Assembly (NCBI RefSeq): GCF_900218035.1
Contig: NZ_OBMR01000004.1
Coordinates: forward strand, 1 to 64,000
DNA length: 64,000 nt
Reading direction: 5' to 3'
Origin: Pseudobutyrivibrio ruminis DSM 9787
Lineage (GTDB): Bacteria > Bacillota > Clostridia > Lachnospirales > Lachnospiraceae
Of the stretch, positions 39,001 to 47,218 are shown in pieces. Under the pieces are notes generated by a model. That model was not told where the DNA came from. It saw only the letters and a program-made list of their open reading frames with translations, and did no database searches. Position 1 is the first letter of the stretch. The number at the start of each line of letters is the position of its first letter. The position numbers and the translations under genes are program-made.

Positions 39001-39237
39001 CTGTTCGATGCCTAGGGCAAGTTGGTCGGCACAGCTGGTGCCTTTGAAGCCACAGAGGTTGCCCTTGAGAATTTCTACGGTGTGGGCTGCATCGGCGCCC
39101 TCGAGGAGTTTGCTGATGGCGAGTGTGTTGCCTGCGCATCCTCCGGTGAATTTTACGTTGTGAAGCTTGCCGTCCTCAATTTCGAAGTCGATTTTGCGTG
39201 CGCAAACTCCCTTTGGTGTATAGCTGTATTTTTCCAT
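38986..39237 (-). CDS. TSCPD domain protein
   Basis: An 83-residue protein of the TIGR03905-like family, related to the C-terminal TSCPD domain of ribonucleotide reductases. Cysteines at CARKID, GGCAGNT, LCGFKGTSCADQ could bind zinc. Its function is unknown; family members often stand alone in clostridia. Its last codons are strongly GC-rich compared with the neighbourhood, and their sequence recurs inverted on the far side of palindrome copy 2, which begins 42 nt after the stop. Confidence 0.88.
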   Translation of the reverse strand: MEKYSYTPKGVCARKIDFEIEDGKLHNVKFTGGCAGNTLAISKLLEGADAAHTVEILKGNLCGFKGTSCADQLALGIEQALQA

Positions 39238-39270
39238 TTAAACTCCTTTTTCGCTCTGCCAGTGAGCGTA

Positions 39271-39975
39271 TTACATTGTGTCTATTGAATTTAGCATGTC
39301 TAGGTTTTTGACTTCCGTTTCTGTAAATACATCCTCAGAAAAATCTGAAGGCATTACAGATGGAGAGTACCAAACCTGACCCATGAAATAATTCATTATT
39401 TCTGAATCTCTGAAACTATAGCCGTGACGGGCATAGATTTCGTTTTTTGCGATGTGTATAACCTCTGCAGGTACATTTTCAAAATCCGCAGTGGTGTAGA
39501 CTGTTGTGTCTGTATTGAATAAGTATGTGCAGTAGCAAGCATCACCGGTGACACCACGTGCTGTTTCCCAGTAGCTCGCTACTGTAGGCCAGTATTTGTT
39601 GTCTGTAAGGTATTGGCTGCGCTCAGATATTGCTGCAGATATTTCATCTGACGACCAGTCTTTGATGGTGTCAACGTATTCGCCAGGATCCACAACTGTG
39701 ATAACAGAATTGTCTTCCACAGCCTCCTCTGAGGATTCTGTGGATTCTGCTGTGTCGGTTGTTTCTACAACTTCTTCCTGGGCTACCGCATTTTCCTCGC
39801 TCACTGTAAGTTTTTTATCCTTCTTGTGAAGGGCATTATAAGAAAAACAGCCTGCAAGTAGACCTACCACTATACATACTACGATTTCAATTGTCCATCG
39901 ACGAACATTTTTGTTGTTATAAAGCTTAACTATAAGCTTACGTAAATCATCAAAACGTGAAAACATTTCTTCCAT
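39271..39975 (-). CDS. Membrane-anchored YARHG domain protein
   Basis: A 234-residue protein with a short cytoplasmic N-terminus, one transmembrane segment (about 27-47), an acidic Ser/Thr/Glu-rich linker (about 55-100) and a C-terminal YARHG domain named for its IYARHGYSF motif (about 185-193). The domain is common on clostridial surface proteins and has no known activity. GGGAAGAG precedes ATG 39975. It may share a transcript with the TSCPD gene 33 nt downstream. Confidence 0.85.
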   Translation of the reverse strand: MEEMFSRFDDLRKLIVKLYNNKNVRRWTIEIVVCIVVGLLAGCFSYNALHKKDKKLTVSEENAVAQEEVVETTDTAESTESSEEAVEDNSVITVVDPGEYVDTIKDWSSDEISAAISERSQYLTDNKYWPTVASYWETARGVTGDACYCTYLFNTDTTVYTTADFENVPAEVIHIAKNEIYARHGYSFRDSEIMNYFMGQVWYSPSVMPSDFSEDVFTETEVKNLDMLNSIDTM

Positions 39976-40052
39976 AGCTACTCTTCCCTTTTCCGTTTTT
40001 CTTTAGAGTATACCATATTTTGACGAATTTGTTACATTATATTGCGTTTTTG

Positions 40053-41210
40053 TTACATTGTGCGCTCAATCTCGTTTCTTGTAGCATTTACGCTACCTTG
40101 AGCCATTTGCTTGCTACCGCCGCCTTTAGCTCCTAAAAGCTCTCGCATTCCTGCTGCAATTGCTGCGCAATCTCTGGTCCTGCTTCCAATTACAAAGTTG
40201 TAGCCATCATCGTCATTTCCTGAGAATATGCAGCACAAGCCATCATGCTTTTCAACCAATGCGTTTACTCCATCACGCATTATCTTTGCATCCAGATTTT
40301 CCGAGAAGATTGTGATATCTGAAACATCAGAGGGATAGCTGTCAATCTGATTCATCAATATTCCAGATTTGATTTCATTGATTTCGTATTTTAACTGCTT
40401 CCCCTCGTCCATCAAAGATGTGATTTTATCTGGTACTTCATCCTCTTTGCAGCTCAGTGTGCGGTACGCTTTAGCCAGCAATTTCATACGACGATTGTAG
40501 TCGTCTAAGGCTCTTAATCCACATAGGATATAGATTCTTGTTCCGCCTTTGTATTTCTCGTATGATACCACTTTTAATATGCCTACCTGGCCAGTGCTTT
40601 TAACGTGTGGTGCACAGCAGGCACATAGATCAACTCCTTCGATTTCTACCAATCGAACTGGCCCATCAATTTCCTTTTTACTTCTGTAGGCTATTGCTCC
40701 AAGCAATTCCTGTTTAGGATAATATGCCTTAATAGCCACATCTGCGGCAATGATTTCATTTGCCTTTCTTTCGATATTCTCAACCATATCCTCTGAAAGC
40801 TCTATATTCAGATCGAGTGTGACCGTATTGTCACTAAGGTGGAATCCAACATTTTCAGCACCATATTCATTATGAGCAAGTCCTGTAAAAATATGCTCTC
40901 CTGTATGCTGCTGCATATTTGAAAAACGATGGTTCCAATCAATCACACCATGAACTTCCTCACCAATCAGGAAGCCCCCTTTGCAGTAATGATAAACTGT
41001 ATCCCCCTCAATCTGTACATCCACCACCTGATGATCATCTAAACGACCTATATCACTGGTCTGTCCCCCCTGCTCAGGGAAAAATAATGACTTATCAAGA
41101 ACTACCTTGTAAAGCTTTTGATCATCGATTATAACTTCATCACAAGAAATTACTTTTGCAGTAAAGTCCTTTGCAAATGCATCTTCATCATAAAGTGCTA
41201 TTGTTTTCAT
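40053..41210 (-). CDS. Alanyl-tRNA editing protein (AlaX-like, with DHHA1)
   Basis: A 385-residue free-standing editing protein that clears Ser- or Gly-tRNA-Ala. It has an AlaRS-like beta domain at the N-terminus (SLFFPEQGGQTSDIG), the zinc motif HTGEH (about 101-105) with the second pair in CACCAPHV, and a C-terminal DHHA1 part ending with the GAKGGGSKQMAQG motif. The catalytic domain of alanyl-tRNA synthetase is absent. It is next to two small genes on the same strand. Confidence 0.92.
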   Translation of the reverse strand: MKTIALYDEDAFAKDFTAKVISCDEVIIDDQKLYKVVLDKSLFFPEQGGQTSDIGRLDDHQVVDVQIEGDTVYHYCKGGFLIGEEVHGVIDWNHRFSNMQQHTGEHIFTGLAHNEYGAENVGFHLSDNTVTLDLNIELSEDMVENIERKANEIIAADVAIKAYYPKQELLGAIAYRSKKEIDGPVRLVEIEGVDLCACCAPHVKSTGQVGILKVVSYEKYKGGTRIYILCGLRALDDYNRRMKLLAKAYRTLSCKEDEVPDKITSLMDEGKQLKYEINEIKSGILMNQIDSYPSDVSDITIFSENLDAKIMRDGVNALVEKHDGLCCIFSGNDDDGYNFVIGSRTRDCAAIAAGMRELLGAKGGGSKQMAQGSVNATRNEIERTM

Positions 41211-41222
41211 ATATATCCACCC

Positions 41223-41642
41223 TTAGTTTTTGCCGATTGGAATACCAAAAATCTTTGTCTGAAATCCATCTCGTAAGGTCTCATAATCTGTGTAGTTAAT
41301 AGTAGATTTGAAATAATTATTCCAAGTATCCTTTAGCTTGTCACAGATTTCTTTGCCATTTTCTTCATTTGTGAGAATAGCTGGGAAAACATAATAAATC
41401 ATGAAATAATTCAGGTTCATTAAGTCAGCACCTCTTACCTTGCCAAACTTTTTGAATGCAGCTGTTACATCCTCGCAAAGCTCCTTTGCGCTAGCTTCTA
41501 CATTATCAGCTTCCACCAAATCCTTTAGCAAATCATATCTCTGCTGATTAAACATATCCATCTGCTTTTCATAGTCCTTTTTGTTGTGAACCTTGCTAAG
41601 ATATGCTACATCCTCAAACAATTTTTCAACATTAAATCCCAT
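41223..41642 (-). CDS. Hypothetical helical protein
   Basis: A 139-residue soluble protein, mostly charged helices, with no motif I recognise. The start at ATG 41642 has GGAGG about 8 nt upstream. The frame overlaps the end of the HAD gene by 11 nt and is followed closely by the alaX-like gene, so the three are probably one operon. Translational coupling to the phosphatase is likely. Function unknown. Confidence 0.75.
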   Translation of the reverse strand: MGFNVEKLFEDVAYLSKVHNKKDYEKQMDMFNQQRYDLLKDLVEADNVEASAKELCEDVTAAFKKFGKVRGADLMNLNYFMIYYVFPAILTNEENGKEICDKLKDTWNNYFKSTINYTDYETLRDGFQTKIFGIPIGKN

Positions 41643-42276
41643 CAATAATACCTCCTAAATCTTTTATGTCATCCACCTTTGCTGCGTATCCATCTACTGA
41701 ATCGCCATATCCATATGCTGCCCAGATGAAATCAACCCCCGCTGCATCGCAAGCATCCTTATCGCCTTGAATATCCCCGATATATACCGGTTTCTTCAAA
41801 CCATTTTTCTTGGCAATTCCTTTTATATTATCCGCTTTTCCAAGGCCGTTGTCGCCGTAACAAATGAAATCTGTAAAGTACTTTCCGTAACCACTTCTCT
41901 CTAGAAATGATTCGATATATCCCTGCTGACAATTGCTTACTATAAAAAGCTTTGTCTTTTTGCAAAGTGTCTCAAGTGTTTCCTCCAAGCCTTCATATGT
42001 TGTATCGCCCTTTGACTGTGCCAAATCCTGCATCTCATATTCTTCGCAAAGCTTTACTGTATCGTATCTGCGATTTGGATCTTCGTCAGGAATACAGGCA
42101 TCAGCAATGTCTGTCATTGTCTTTCCAAAAAGCTGCTGAAGCTTAGCTGGAGTGAACTTAACATCATACCCTTTATCCTTGCAGGCTCTTTCCCAGCTTG
42201 CAGCGAATAGTGGTGTGTTGTCCCAGATTGTTCCATCCATGTCAAAAATCAATCCATCAGTATGTATCTTGCTCAT
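41632..42276 (-). CDS. HAD-family phosphatase, phosphoglycolate-phosphatase-like
   Basis: A 214-residue HAD-IA hydrolase. Motif I is IFDMDGTIWDN, motif II IVSNCQQG, and motif IV YIGDIQGDKDACDAAG. A small helical cap follows motif I. Its substrate is not evident; this subfamily includes phosphoglycolate and beta-phosphoglucomutase-like enzymes. Motif II SNCQ suggests a phosphatase. It diverges from the ylmH gene with a 90-bp promoter gap. Confidence 0.87.
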   Translation of the reverse strand: MSKIHTDGLIFDMDGTIWDNTPLFAASWERACKDKGYDVKFTPAKLQQLFGKTMTDIADACIPDEDPNRRYDTVKLCEEYEMQDLAQSKGDTTYEGLEETLETLCKKTKLFIVSNCQQGYIESFLERSGYGKYFTDFICYGDNGLGKADNIKGIAKKNGLKKPVYIGDIQGDKDACDAAGVDFIWAAYGYGDSVDGYAAKVDDIKDLGGIIDGI

Positions 42277-42366
42277 TTAATTGCTCCATTTTCTATCTAT
42301 AACTAGGTGCTATTTTATAACATTTTCAGTATAATTGATAGATAAAATACCTAGAAAGGAAACGGT

Positions 42367-43134
42367 ATGAACGACGACGATCAGCTTTTATATAAACGAC
42401 TAATAGAGCTCTCCAACAGAGCTTATCAAAATAACATCTATACCTTCAGTGATTTTCTCAGCCTCTCCCAGCAGGATGTACTTTATCAGGCTGCAAGAGA
42501 CAAATCCTTTGCACCTATCAAATACGATTTGTTTGGCGGTTATGAAAATTGCGAGCGCAAAATGGTTCGCTTTGGAAGTGAAGCAGATTTTGGATACGAA
42601 ATTGATTTTCCAATTAAATGTATCAAGGTAGAGCCTCTTTCCAAGAAATTTGCAAAAGAATACACCCACAGAGACTACCTGGGCTCTCTCATGAGCCTTG
42701 GCATGGATAGAAAAAAGTTTGGTGATATCTTTGTAGATGGCATGGATGCATATATCTACGCCGATGAATCTACTGCCGATTATCTTCTAGAAAACTTTGT
42801 TTCCGTAGGTCGTAATTCTGTTAAGTGTTCCATCTCAGAATTGCCGGAATCATATAAAAAATCAGCCCTAAAGGAAACCACCATACAGGTAGCATCCCCT
42901 AGAGCTGATGCTGTTATTTCTAAAGTTTATAACCTAAGCCGCAAAGACACGATTCCATATTTCACCGAGAAAAAGGTATCGGTTAACGGGCACATTGTCG
43001 AAAACAACGACAAGATTCTCTCTGCTGGAGATTCGGTATCTGTCCGTGGCTTCGGTAAATTTAACCTTGTAGAAGAAGGTGGCCTGTCTAGAAAAGGCAA
43101 GCTCAACCTTGTGGTAGAAATCTTCGGCCGATAG
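42367..43134 (+). CDS. S4-domain RNA-binding protein, YlmH/RqcP2-like
   Basis: A 255-residue protein. The N-terminal region (about 1-85) and the middle domain match YlmH, with GSLMSLGMDRKKFGDI (about 107-122). A C-terminal S4 domain follows (about 180-240, with SKVYNLSRKDTIPYFTEKK and VSVRGFGKF). YlmH acts in ribosome quality control and C-terminal tailing of stalled chains in Firmicutes. It usually sits in the sepF/divIVA cluster; here it is alone, so the family assignment rests on the sequence. It converges with nadE, with a 6-nt gap. Confidence 0.88.
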   Translation: MNDDDQLLYKRLIELSNRAYQNNIYTFSDFLSLSQQDVLYQAARDKSFAPIKYDLFGGYENCERKMVRFGSEADFGYEIDFPIKCIKVEPLSKKFAKEYTHRDYLGSLMSLGMDRKKFGDIFVDGMDAYIYADESTADYLLENFVSVGRNSVKCSISELPESYKKSALKETTIQVASPRADAVISKVYNLSRKDTIPYFTEKKVSVNGHIVENNDKILSAGDSVSVRGFGKFNLVEEGGLSRKGKLNLVVEIFGR

Positions 43135-43140
43135 CCGCAA

Positions 43141-43890
43141 TTAATGTCTCTTGTATGCAGGCATTAACTGAAGCTTGTGAAGATTTGCCACATGCTTTCT
43201 ATCGATTGATTCTCTAACGTCGGCTGGAATGTCGGCGTTGGAATCTGAAATATATTCATCAAGCTGAGCATACTTAAATCCAAGCTTATCTTCATCAGAC
43301 ATTCCTGATAATCCATCAGAAGGTGTCTTGTGTACTAACTCATTTGGAAGTCCCAAATATTCTCCAATCTGAAGAACCTCTGTAACTGTGAAATCCTGAA
43401 GCAATGAAACATCACCTGCTGCATCGCCGTACTTTGTTGAATATCCAACATAATCCTCTGAAGCATTGCATGTGTTAACAACAAATGAGGTGACTGGCTG
43501 TCCCTGTGCAACTGCGTACAAAGTAGACATACGAAGACGTGGTGCCAAATTGATACGTAAATCCTTTGTTACTTCAAAGGCACTGGCCTTTTCAAAAGTA
43601 GCAATGGCTGCATTGTAGTAATCTGTAATAGGTACTACTTCGTTTGGTATTCCAAGGAAATCTACAAGCATTTTAGCATCTGCCAAATCTGACATCTCGC
43701 CATTTGGCATAATGATTCCAACTACTCTATCTGCTCCAAGTGCCTCTTTTAAAATAGCTGCTGTTACAGATGAATCCTTGCCTCCAGAAATACCAATAAC
43801 TGCTCTTGTGTTATCTCCGAATTTGTTGAACCACTCTCTTGTATACTCAATTAGCTTCTTTGTTTGATCTTCAACATTAAACTCTCTCAT
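43141..43890 (-). CDS. nadE: Ammonia-dependent NAD+ synthase
   Basis: A 249-residue PP-loop enzyme that amidates deamido-NAD to NAD. The loop is GISGGKDSSV (about 34-43); LRMSTLYAVAQ, NASEDYVGYSTKYGD and KTPSDGLSGMSDEDKLG are typical. No glutaminase domain is present, so free ammonia is the donor. It follows a Nudix gene by 11 nt, an association common in NAD metabolism. It completes the pathway begun by the nadABC operon about 6 kb away. Confidence 0.96.
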   Translation of the reverse strand: MREFNVEDQTKKLIEYTREWFNKFGDNTRAVIGISGGKDSSVTAAILKEALGADRVVGIIMPNGEMSDLADAKMLVDFLGIPNEVVPITDYYNAAIATFEKASAFEVTKDLRINLAPRLRMSTLYAVAQGQPVTSFVVNTCNASEDYVGYSTKYGDAAGDVSLLQDFTVTEVLQIGEYLGLPNELVHKTPSDGLSGMSDEDKLGFKYAQLDEYISDSNADIPADVRESIDRKHVANLHKLQLMPAYKRH

Positions 43891-43901
43891 CGTTATGCTC
43901 C

Positions 43902-44714
43902 TTATTTAAGTCGGTATAATTCTGACATTCTACGTCCGACAATTGACTTTTCTTTCTTACCAACTGGCTCAATTCTATCAGCAACCATGATTCTAAAGTT
44001 GGCCTTGTAAAGGCTATGGCCTAAAAGTAACTCATAGATTACCTGTAAATCAGGAAGAGTAAATTCTTTGTTTGCCATACTGAATGGAAGGTCAGTATAT
44101 TCGATTTCTCTTCTGAGCTTAATCATTGACTCAACGATGATTTCATCATGGTCAAATGCCAACTGAGATTTGCTCTTTTGAGCAGCTACGGTATTTGCAT
44201 ATCTAACATTTCCATTCTGGAAACGCTTTGTAGAAAGCTGATATACAATCTCTACACCAATATCGTCATTGAAAATACGAAGCATGTTGTCTGTAAACTC
44301 AAAATCAAACCATGCTGCTTCCAATGCATCATCACCGCCTCTTACTGGTGGTGCAACTGGAGAGAGTGCCATGTAAGCAACACTCATTACACGTGTACGA
44401 GGATCTCTGTTAGGCTTTGAGAATGTGTAAACCTGCTCAAGGAATACATTCTTAAGACCTGTCTCCTCCTTAAGCTCGCGGGCTGCCGCTTCATAGCATG
44501 ATTCATCCTCGTGTACGAATCCACCTGGAAGCGCCCAACAATTAATGAAAGGATGAGCTCCTCTTTTTATAAGTAATATCTTTAAGCCAGAATAATCTTT
44601 TTTAGGTCCTAATACCATCATATCAACTGTTACGGATGGTCTAGGATAATCTCCTGGGCTGTACTGTGCAAGAAATTCTTTTTCGGTTAAACCGTTCTTG
44701 TCCTTATACTCCAT
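43902..44714 (-). CDS. Nudix protein with NrtR-like C-terminal winged helix
   Basis: A 270-residue protein. The Nudix fold (about 25-165) holds a complete Nudix box, GGFVHEDESCYEAAAREL followed by KEETGL. The tail (about 195-270, ending KSIVGRRMSELYRL) looks like the winged helix of NrtR, a repressor of NAD genes that senses ADP-ribose. Location just before nadE supports a regulatory role. The intact Nudix box means it could also hydrolyse ADP-ribose, so a pure enzyme or a dual protein is possible. A palindrome lies upstream. Confidence 0.78.
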   Translation of the reverse strand: MEYKDKNGLTEKEFLAQYSPGDYPRPSVTVDMMVLGPKKDYSGLKILLIKRGAHPFINCWALPGGFVHEDESCYEAAARELKEETGLKNVFLEQVYTFSKPNRDPRTRVMSVAYMALSPVAPPVRGGDDALEAAWFDFEFTDNMLRIFNDDIGVEIVYQLSTKRFQNGNVRYANTVAAQKSKSQLAFDHDEIIVESMIKLRREIEYTDLPFSMANKEFTLPDLQVIYELLLGHSLYKANFRIMVADRIEPVGKKEKSIVGRRMSELYRLK

Positions 44715-44753
44715 CTTATCCTCCTATTTTCCCTCATAATCAATAATTCCATA

Positions 44754-44768
44754 GTAGTAATGTACTAC
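44754..44768. promoter_or_regulatory. Candidate operator upstream of the Nudix-nadE operon
   Basis: A perfect inverted repeat GTAGTA and TACTAC around ATG, 40 nt upstream of the Nudix start. It suits self-control by the NrtR-like protein, but NrtR sites differ between lineages, so this is only a candidate. Confidence 0.4.
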
Positions 44769-44871
44769 CTGTTTTATATTTTGTCAATCATTAATCAATA
44801 TTTCTTACTATTCTTATTTATGATATACTTAATACTTGAAATCTAAATATTATGATGATTGGAGAATTATT

Positions 44872-45924
44872 TTGAGAAAAAAACTAATAGTAATCCTTTG
44901 GATATCATTGGTTGTTTTAGTAATTGCCTTTTGTTCTCTTGTAATTTATCAAAACAAATTGGCTGATGAAAAACTAAAAGAACAGGAACGAATAGAAGCA
45001 CAACAGGAAGCTGCTGCTTTAGAGGAAGAAGAAGCTGAAGAAGAAACCGATGAGGAGCTTCCAGCTGACGAATACACATTTACAGATTTGGAAGCCACCT
45101 ACTTTGCACAGTCTGACGCCACAGTTCGTGAAGAACCATACGACACTGCGGAAATCATCGGTACCCTTTCCATTGATTCCCGTATTTCTGTTGTTGGCAC
45201 TTGCAATGAAACTGATTACTACAAAATAAAGATTAATGGGGATTATGGTTATATCGCCTTTGATGACGTTTCAGAAGAATACATCGACATACCAGTTCCT
45301 TCTGCAACAAAAGCTGTCCCTACAGCAACAAAGGACATTCTTTTCATAGGAAATTCCATCACATTCTATCCAGCCACATCTGACTGGTGGGGTTCAGGAT
45401 GGGGATGCGGTGCATCATCACCTGCAGCCGATTATGTACATTTGACTGTAGCTGCCAAGGGCTACTCTTCATATGATTGCATGTCACTTAGAGCTTGGGA
45501 GTTTTCTAGCACTAGAAATTACGAGCTTGATGACTTAGATCCATACATCACTAACTATCAATACAGCACTATCGTTATTGAATTAGGTGAGAATGTTAAA
45601 GGCCACGAGACTCACTTCAAAGAAGATTTAAAAGATATGATTACCTATATCAAGTCTTACAATCCTAATGCTCGTATCGTAATGCTTGATAATTTCTGGA
45701 AATATAGCAGTATCATTAGTACTAAAAAGGAAGTTGCTTCAGAAATGGGCTGCACTTATGTAAGCCTTTCAGATATTCAGGGTGTTGCAGAATATCAGCT
45801 TCAAGAAGGCGACCAATATACAGCACCAGATGGCACTGTATATACAATCGGTTCCTTCCTTGCTGGTCATCCAAACGATGCCGGATATTCGGCAATCGCT
45901 CAGCACTTAATAAGCGCTTTGTAA
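44872..45924 (+). CDS. Membrane-anchored SH3b and SGNH hydrolase-like protein
   Basis: A 350-residue extracellular protein starting at TTG 44872, which has GGAGAA well placed upstream. An N-terminal signal anchor (about 5-27) is followed by an acidic Gln/Glu-rich linker. An SH3b-like domain (about 70-135, with ATVREEPYD and YGYIAFDDV) precedes an SGNH esterase-like domain with block I as IGNSITFYP and a C-terminal GHPNDAGYSAIAQHL. Block I has Asn in place of Asp before the Ser. It probably acts on wall or exopolysaccharide acyl groups. It converges with the acetylation cluster. Confidence 0.8.
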   Translation: MRKKLIVILWISLVVLVIAFCSLVIYQNKLADEKLKEQERIEAQQEAAALEEEEAEEETDEELPADEYTFTDLEATYFAQSDATVREEPYDTAEIIGTLSIDSRISVVGTCNETDYYKIKINGDYGYIAFDDVSEEYIDIPVPSATKAVPTATKDILFIGNSITFYPATSDWWGSGWGCGASSPAADYVHLTVAAKGYSSYDCMSLRAWEFSSTRNYELDDLDPYITNYQYSTIVIELGENVKGHETHFKEDLKDMITYIKSYNPNARIVMLDNFWKYSSIISTKKEVASEMGCTYVSLSDIQGVAEYQLQEGDQYTAPDGTVYTIGSFLAGHPNDAGYSAIAQHLISAL

Positions 45925-45926
45925 TA

Positions 45927-47210
45927 TTATTTCAAAACATTTATCACACGTTGCATTGTTTTAAATGCTTCATAGTCGTATCTTTCTACGGCTTCAATAA
46001 CAATTACATCAGAGTTTTTGATGTCAGAGTGGATTTGTGACATATAATCACGATGTGCAAATGTACACTCAGTAAAATCCTTAGAAATATAAGGCATCAT
46101 GTTTACACGAAAGCTGTCGCCGATAAGGCACAGCTTTTTTTGATTTGCCCCATCACTTGTAGTATGGCAAACCATAGCCTCAGTGTCCAAGCCATTAACT
46201 GTAATCTCAGGGCGATAATCCACTGTGTATTCTATATCGTCATGGTAGATTTGGTCATCCGGTATACCCATGTATGTATATAATTCGTATTTATCTGCAT
46301 CCTGAATTCCAGCAATCCATTCTGATGGGTCAGTCTGCTCTACTCCCATAGCAGCATAAAGAGCATTTGTACCGTACAATGCCCCCATATGATTCCAATG
46401 ACTATCGTATTTGTAATAGGTGCGTGTAACTCCAGCAGCATATAACGATTCTGTCAAAGGATACAAAAATGGAGTTGAGCAATTCTCAGTTATATAACTG
46501 TGTAACTGCTGTTCTCTTTTATATGTGTTTACTATATCTACTGTAGGCATGTACTGGGAATATACCTGAGATTTATTTGGAGCTATGTAAATGTACAGTT
46601 CCTTTCCCTGGGCTGTGCATAGCGCCTGTAATTCATTAAGTGTAGCCGCGTAGCTAGCCATTTCACTCTCACTAAGTATATTTGTGCCCTGATAGCATTC
46701 TATTTCGTTTTCTCCATATAAAAACAGCCAATTATCTCTCGCAATAATTACATCCTGATATACATGAAGTGGGAAGTACGTATCTGTTCCAGCAACCTCT
46801 TCTACCGACTCATTTGTTTGAGCTTCCTCTCCTGGAACAATAGGCTTGTTCGTCTCACCCTTGTCAACAGTTTCAACTATATTGGTAGGGGTATATAGCT
46901 TGTTGCCGATGGCAGTCTCCACCTTATCAAACTGACCTTCTACAGTATCATTAAGAGATTTGTACCAGGTTATAAGGGTATATCGAAATGGTATTCTATC
47001 GTCAATAAAGCTCGAAACAGTTTCCCCAGAGTTAAGCAAATCTCCCCATTCTATTGTGGCCGCCTCTCGATTCTCTGTCTCTACATTTGAAATCTTGCCA
47101 TAAAAATCCGGAGCAACTACTCTAAGCAATCCCCCTCCCACCCATGGGAATACAAGGATTGCTAAAAAGACTAATATGAAGATTTTGTTCTTTAGATTCG
47201 TAAAATTCAT
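45927..47210 (-). CDS. AlgX/AlgJ-like (DHHW-type) acetyltransferase partner protein
   Basis: A 427-residue protein with an N-terminal membrane anchor (about 9-30) and an extracellular SGNH-like domain. DSHWNHMGA (about 275-283) is the catalytic Asp-His pattern of AlgX/AlgJ, and LIGDSFRVNM near the C-terminus holds the nucleophile Ser. Such proteins move acetyl groups delivered by an MBOAT protein onto polysaccharide outside the cell. The MBOAT gene lies 8 nt upstream, so the two form a transfer pair. The acceptor polymer is unknown. Confidence 0.85.
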   Translation of the reverse strand: MNFTNLKNKIFILVFLAILVFPWVGGGLLRVVAPDFYGKISNVETENREAATIEWGDLLNSGETVSSFIDDRIPFRYTLITWYKSLNDTVEGQFDKVETAIGNKLYTPTNIVETVDKGETNKPIVPGEEAQTNESVEEVAGTDTYFPLHVYQDVIIARDNWLFLYGENEIECYQGTNILSESEMASYAATLNELQALCTAQGKELYIYIAPNKSQVYSQYMPTVDIVNTYKREQQLHSYITENCSTPFLYPLTESLYAAGVTRTYYKYDSHWNHMGALYGTNALYAAMGVEQTDPSEWIAGIQDADKYELYTYMGIPDDQIYHDDIEYTVDYRPEITVNGLDTEAMVCHTTSDGANQKKLCLIGDSFRVNMMPYISKDFTECTFAHRDYMSQIHSDIKNSDVIVIEAVERYDYEAFKTMQRVINVLK

Positions 47211-47218
47211 ATTGCTCC

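Noticed and set aside
38861-39139. A 92-residue Arg/Pro-rich frame overlapping the TSCPD gene and palindrome copy 2
   Set aside because: It is an alternative frame of a GC-rich coding end plus element arm, with low-complexity composition and no ribosome site; the TSCPD frame is clearly the real one.
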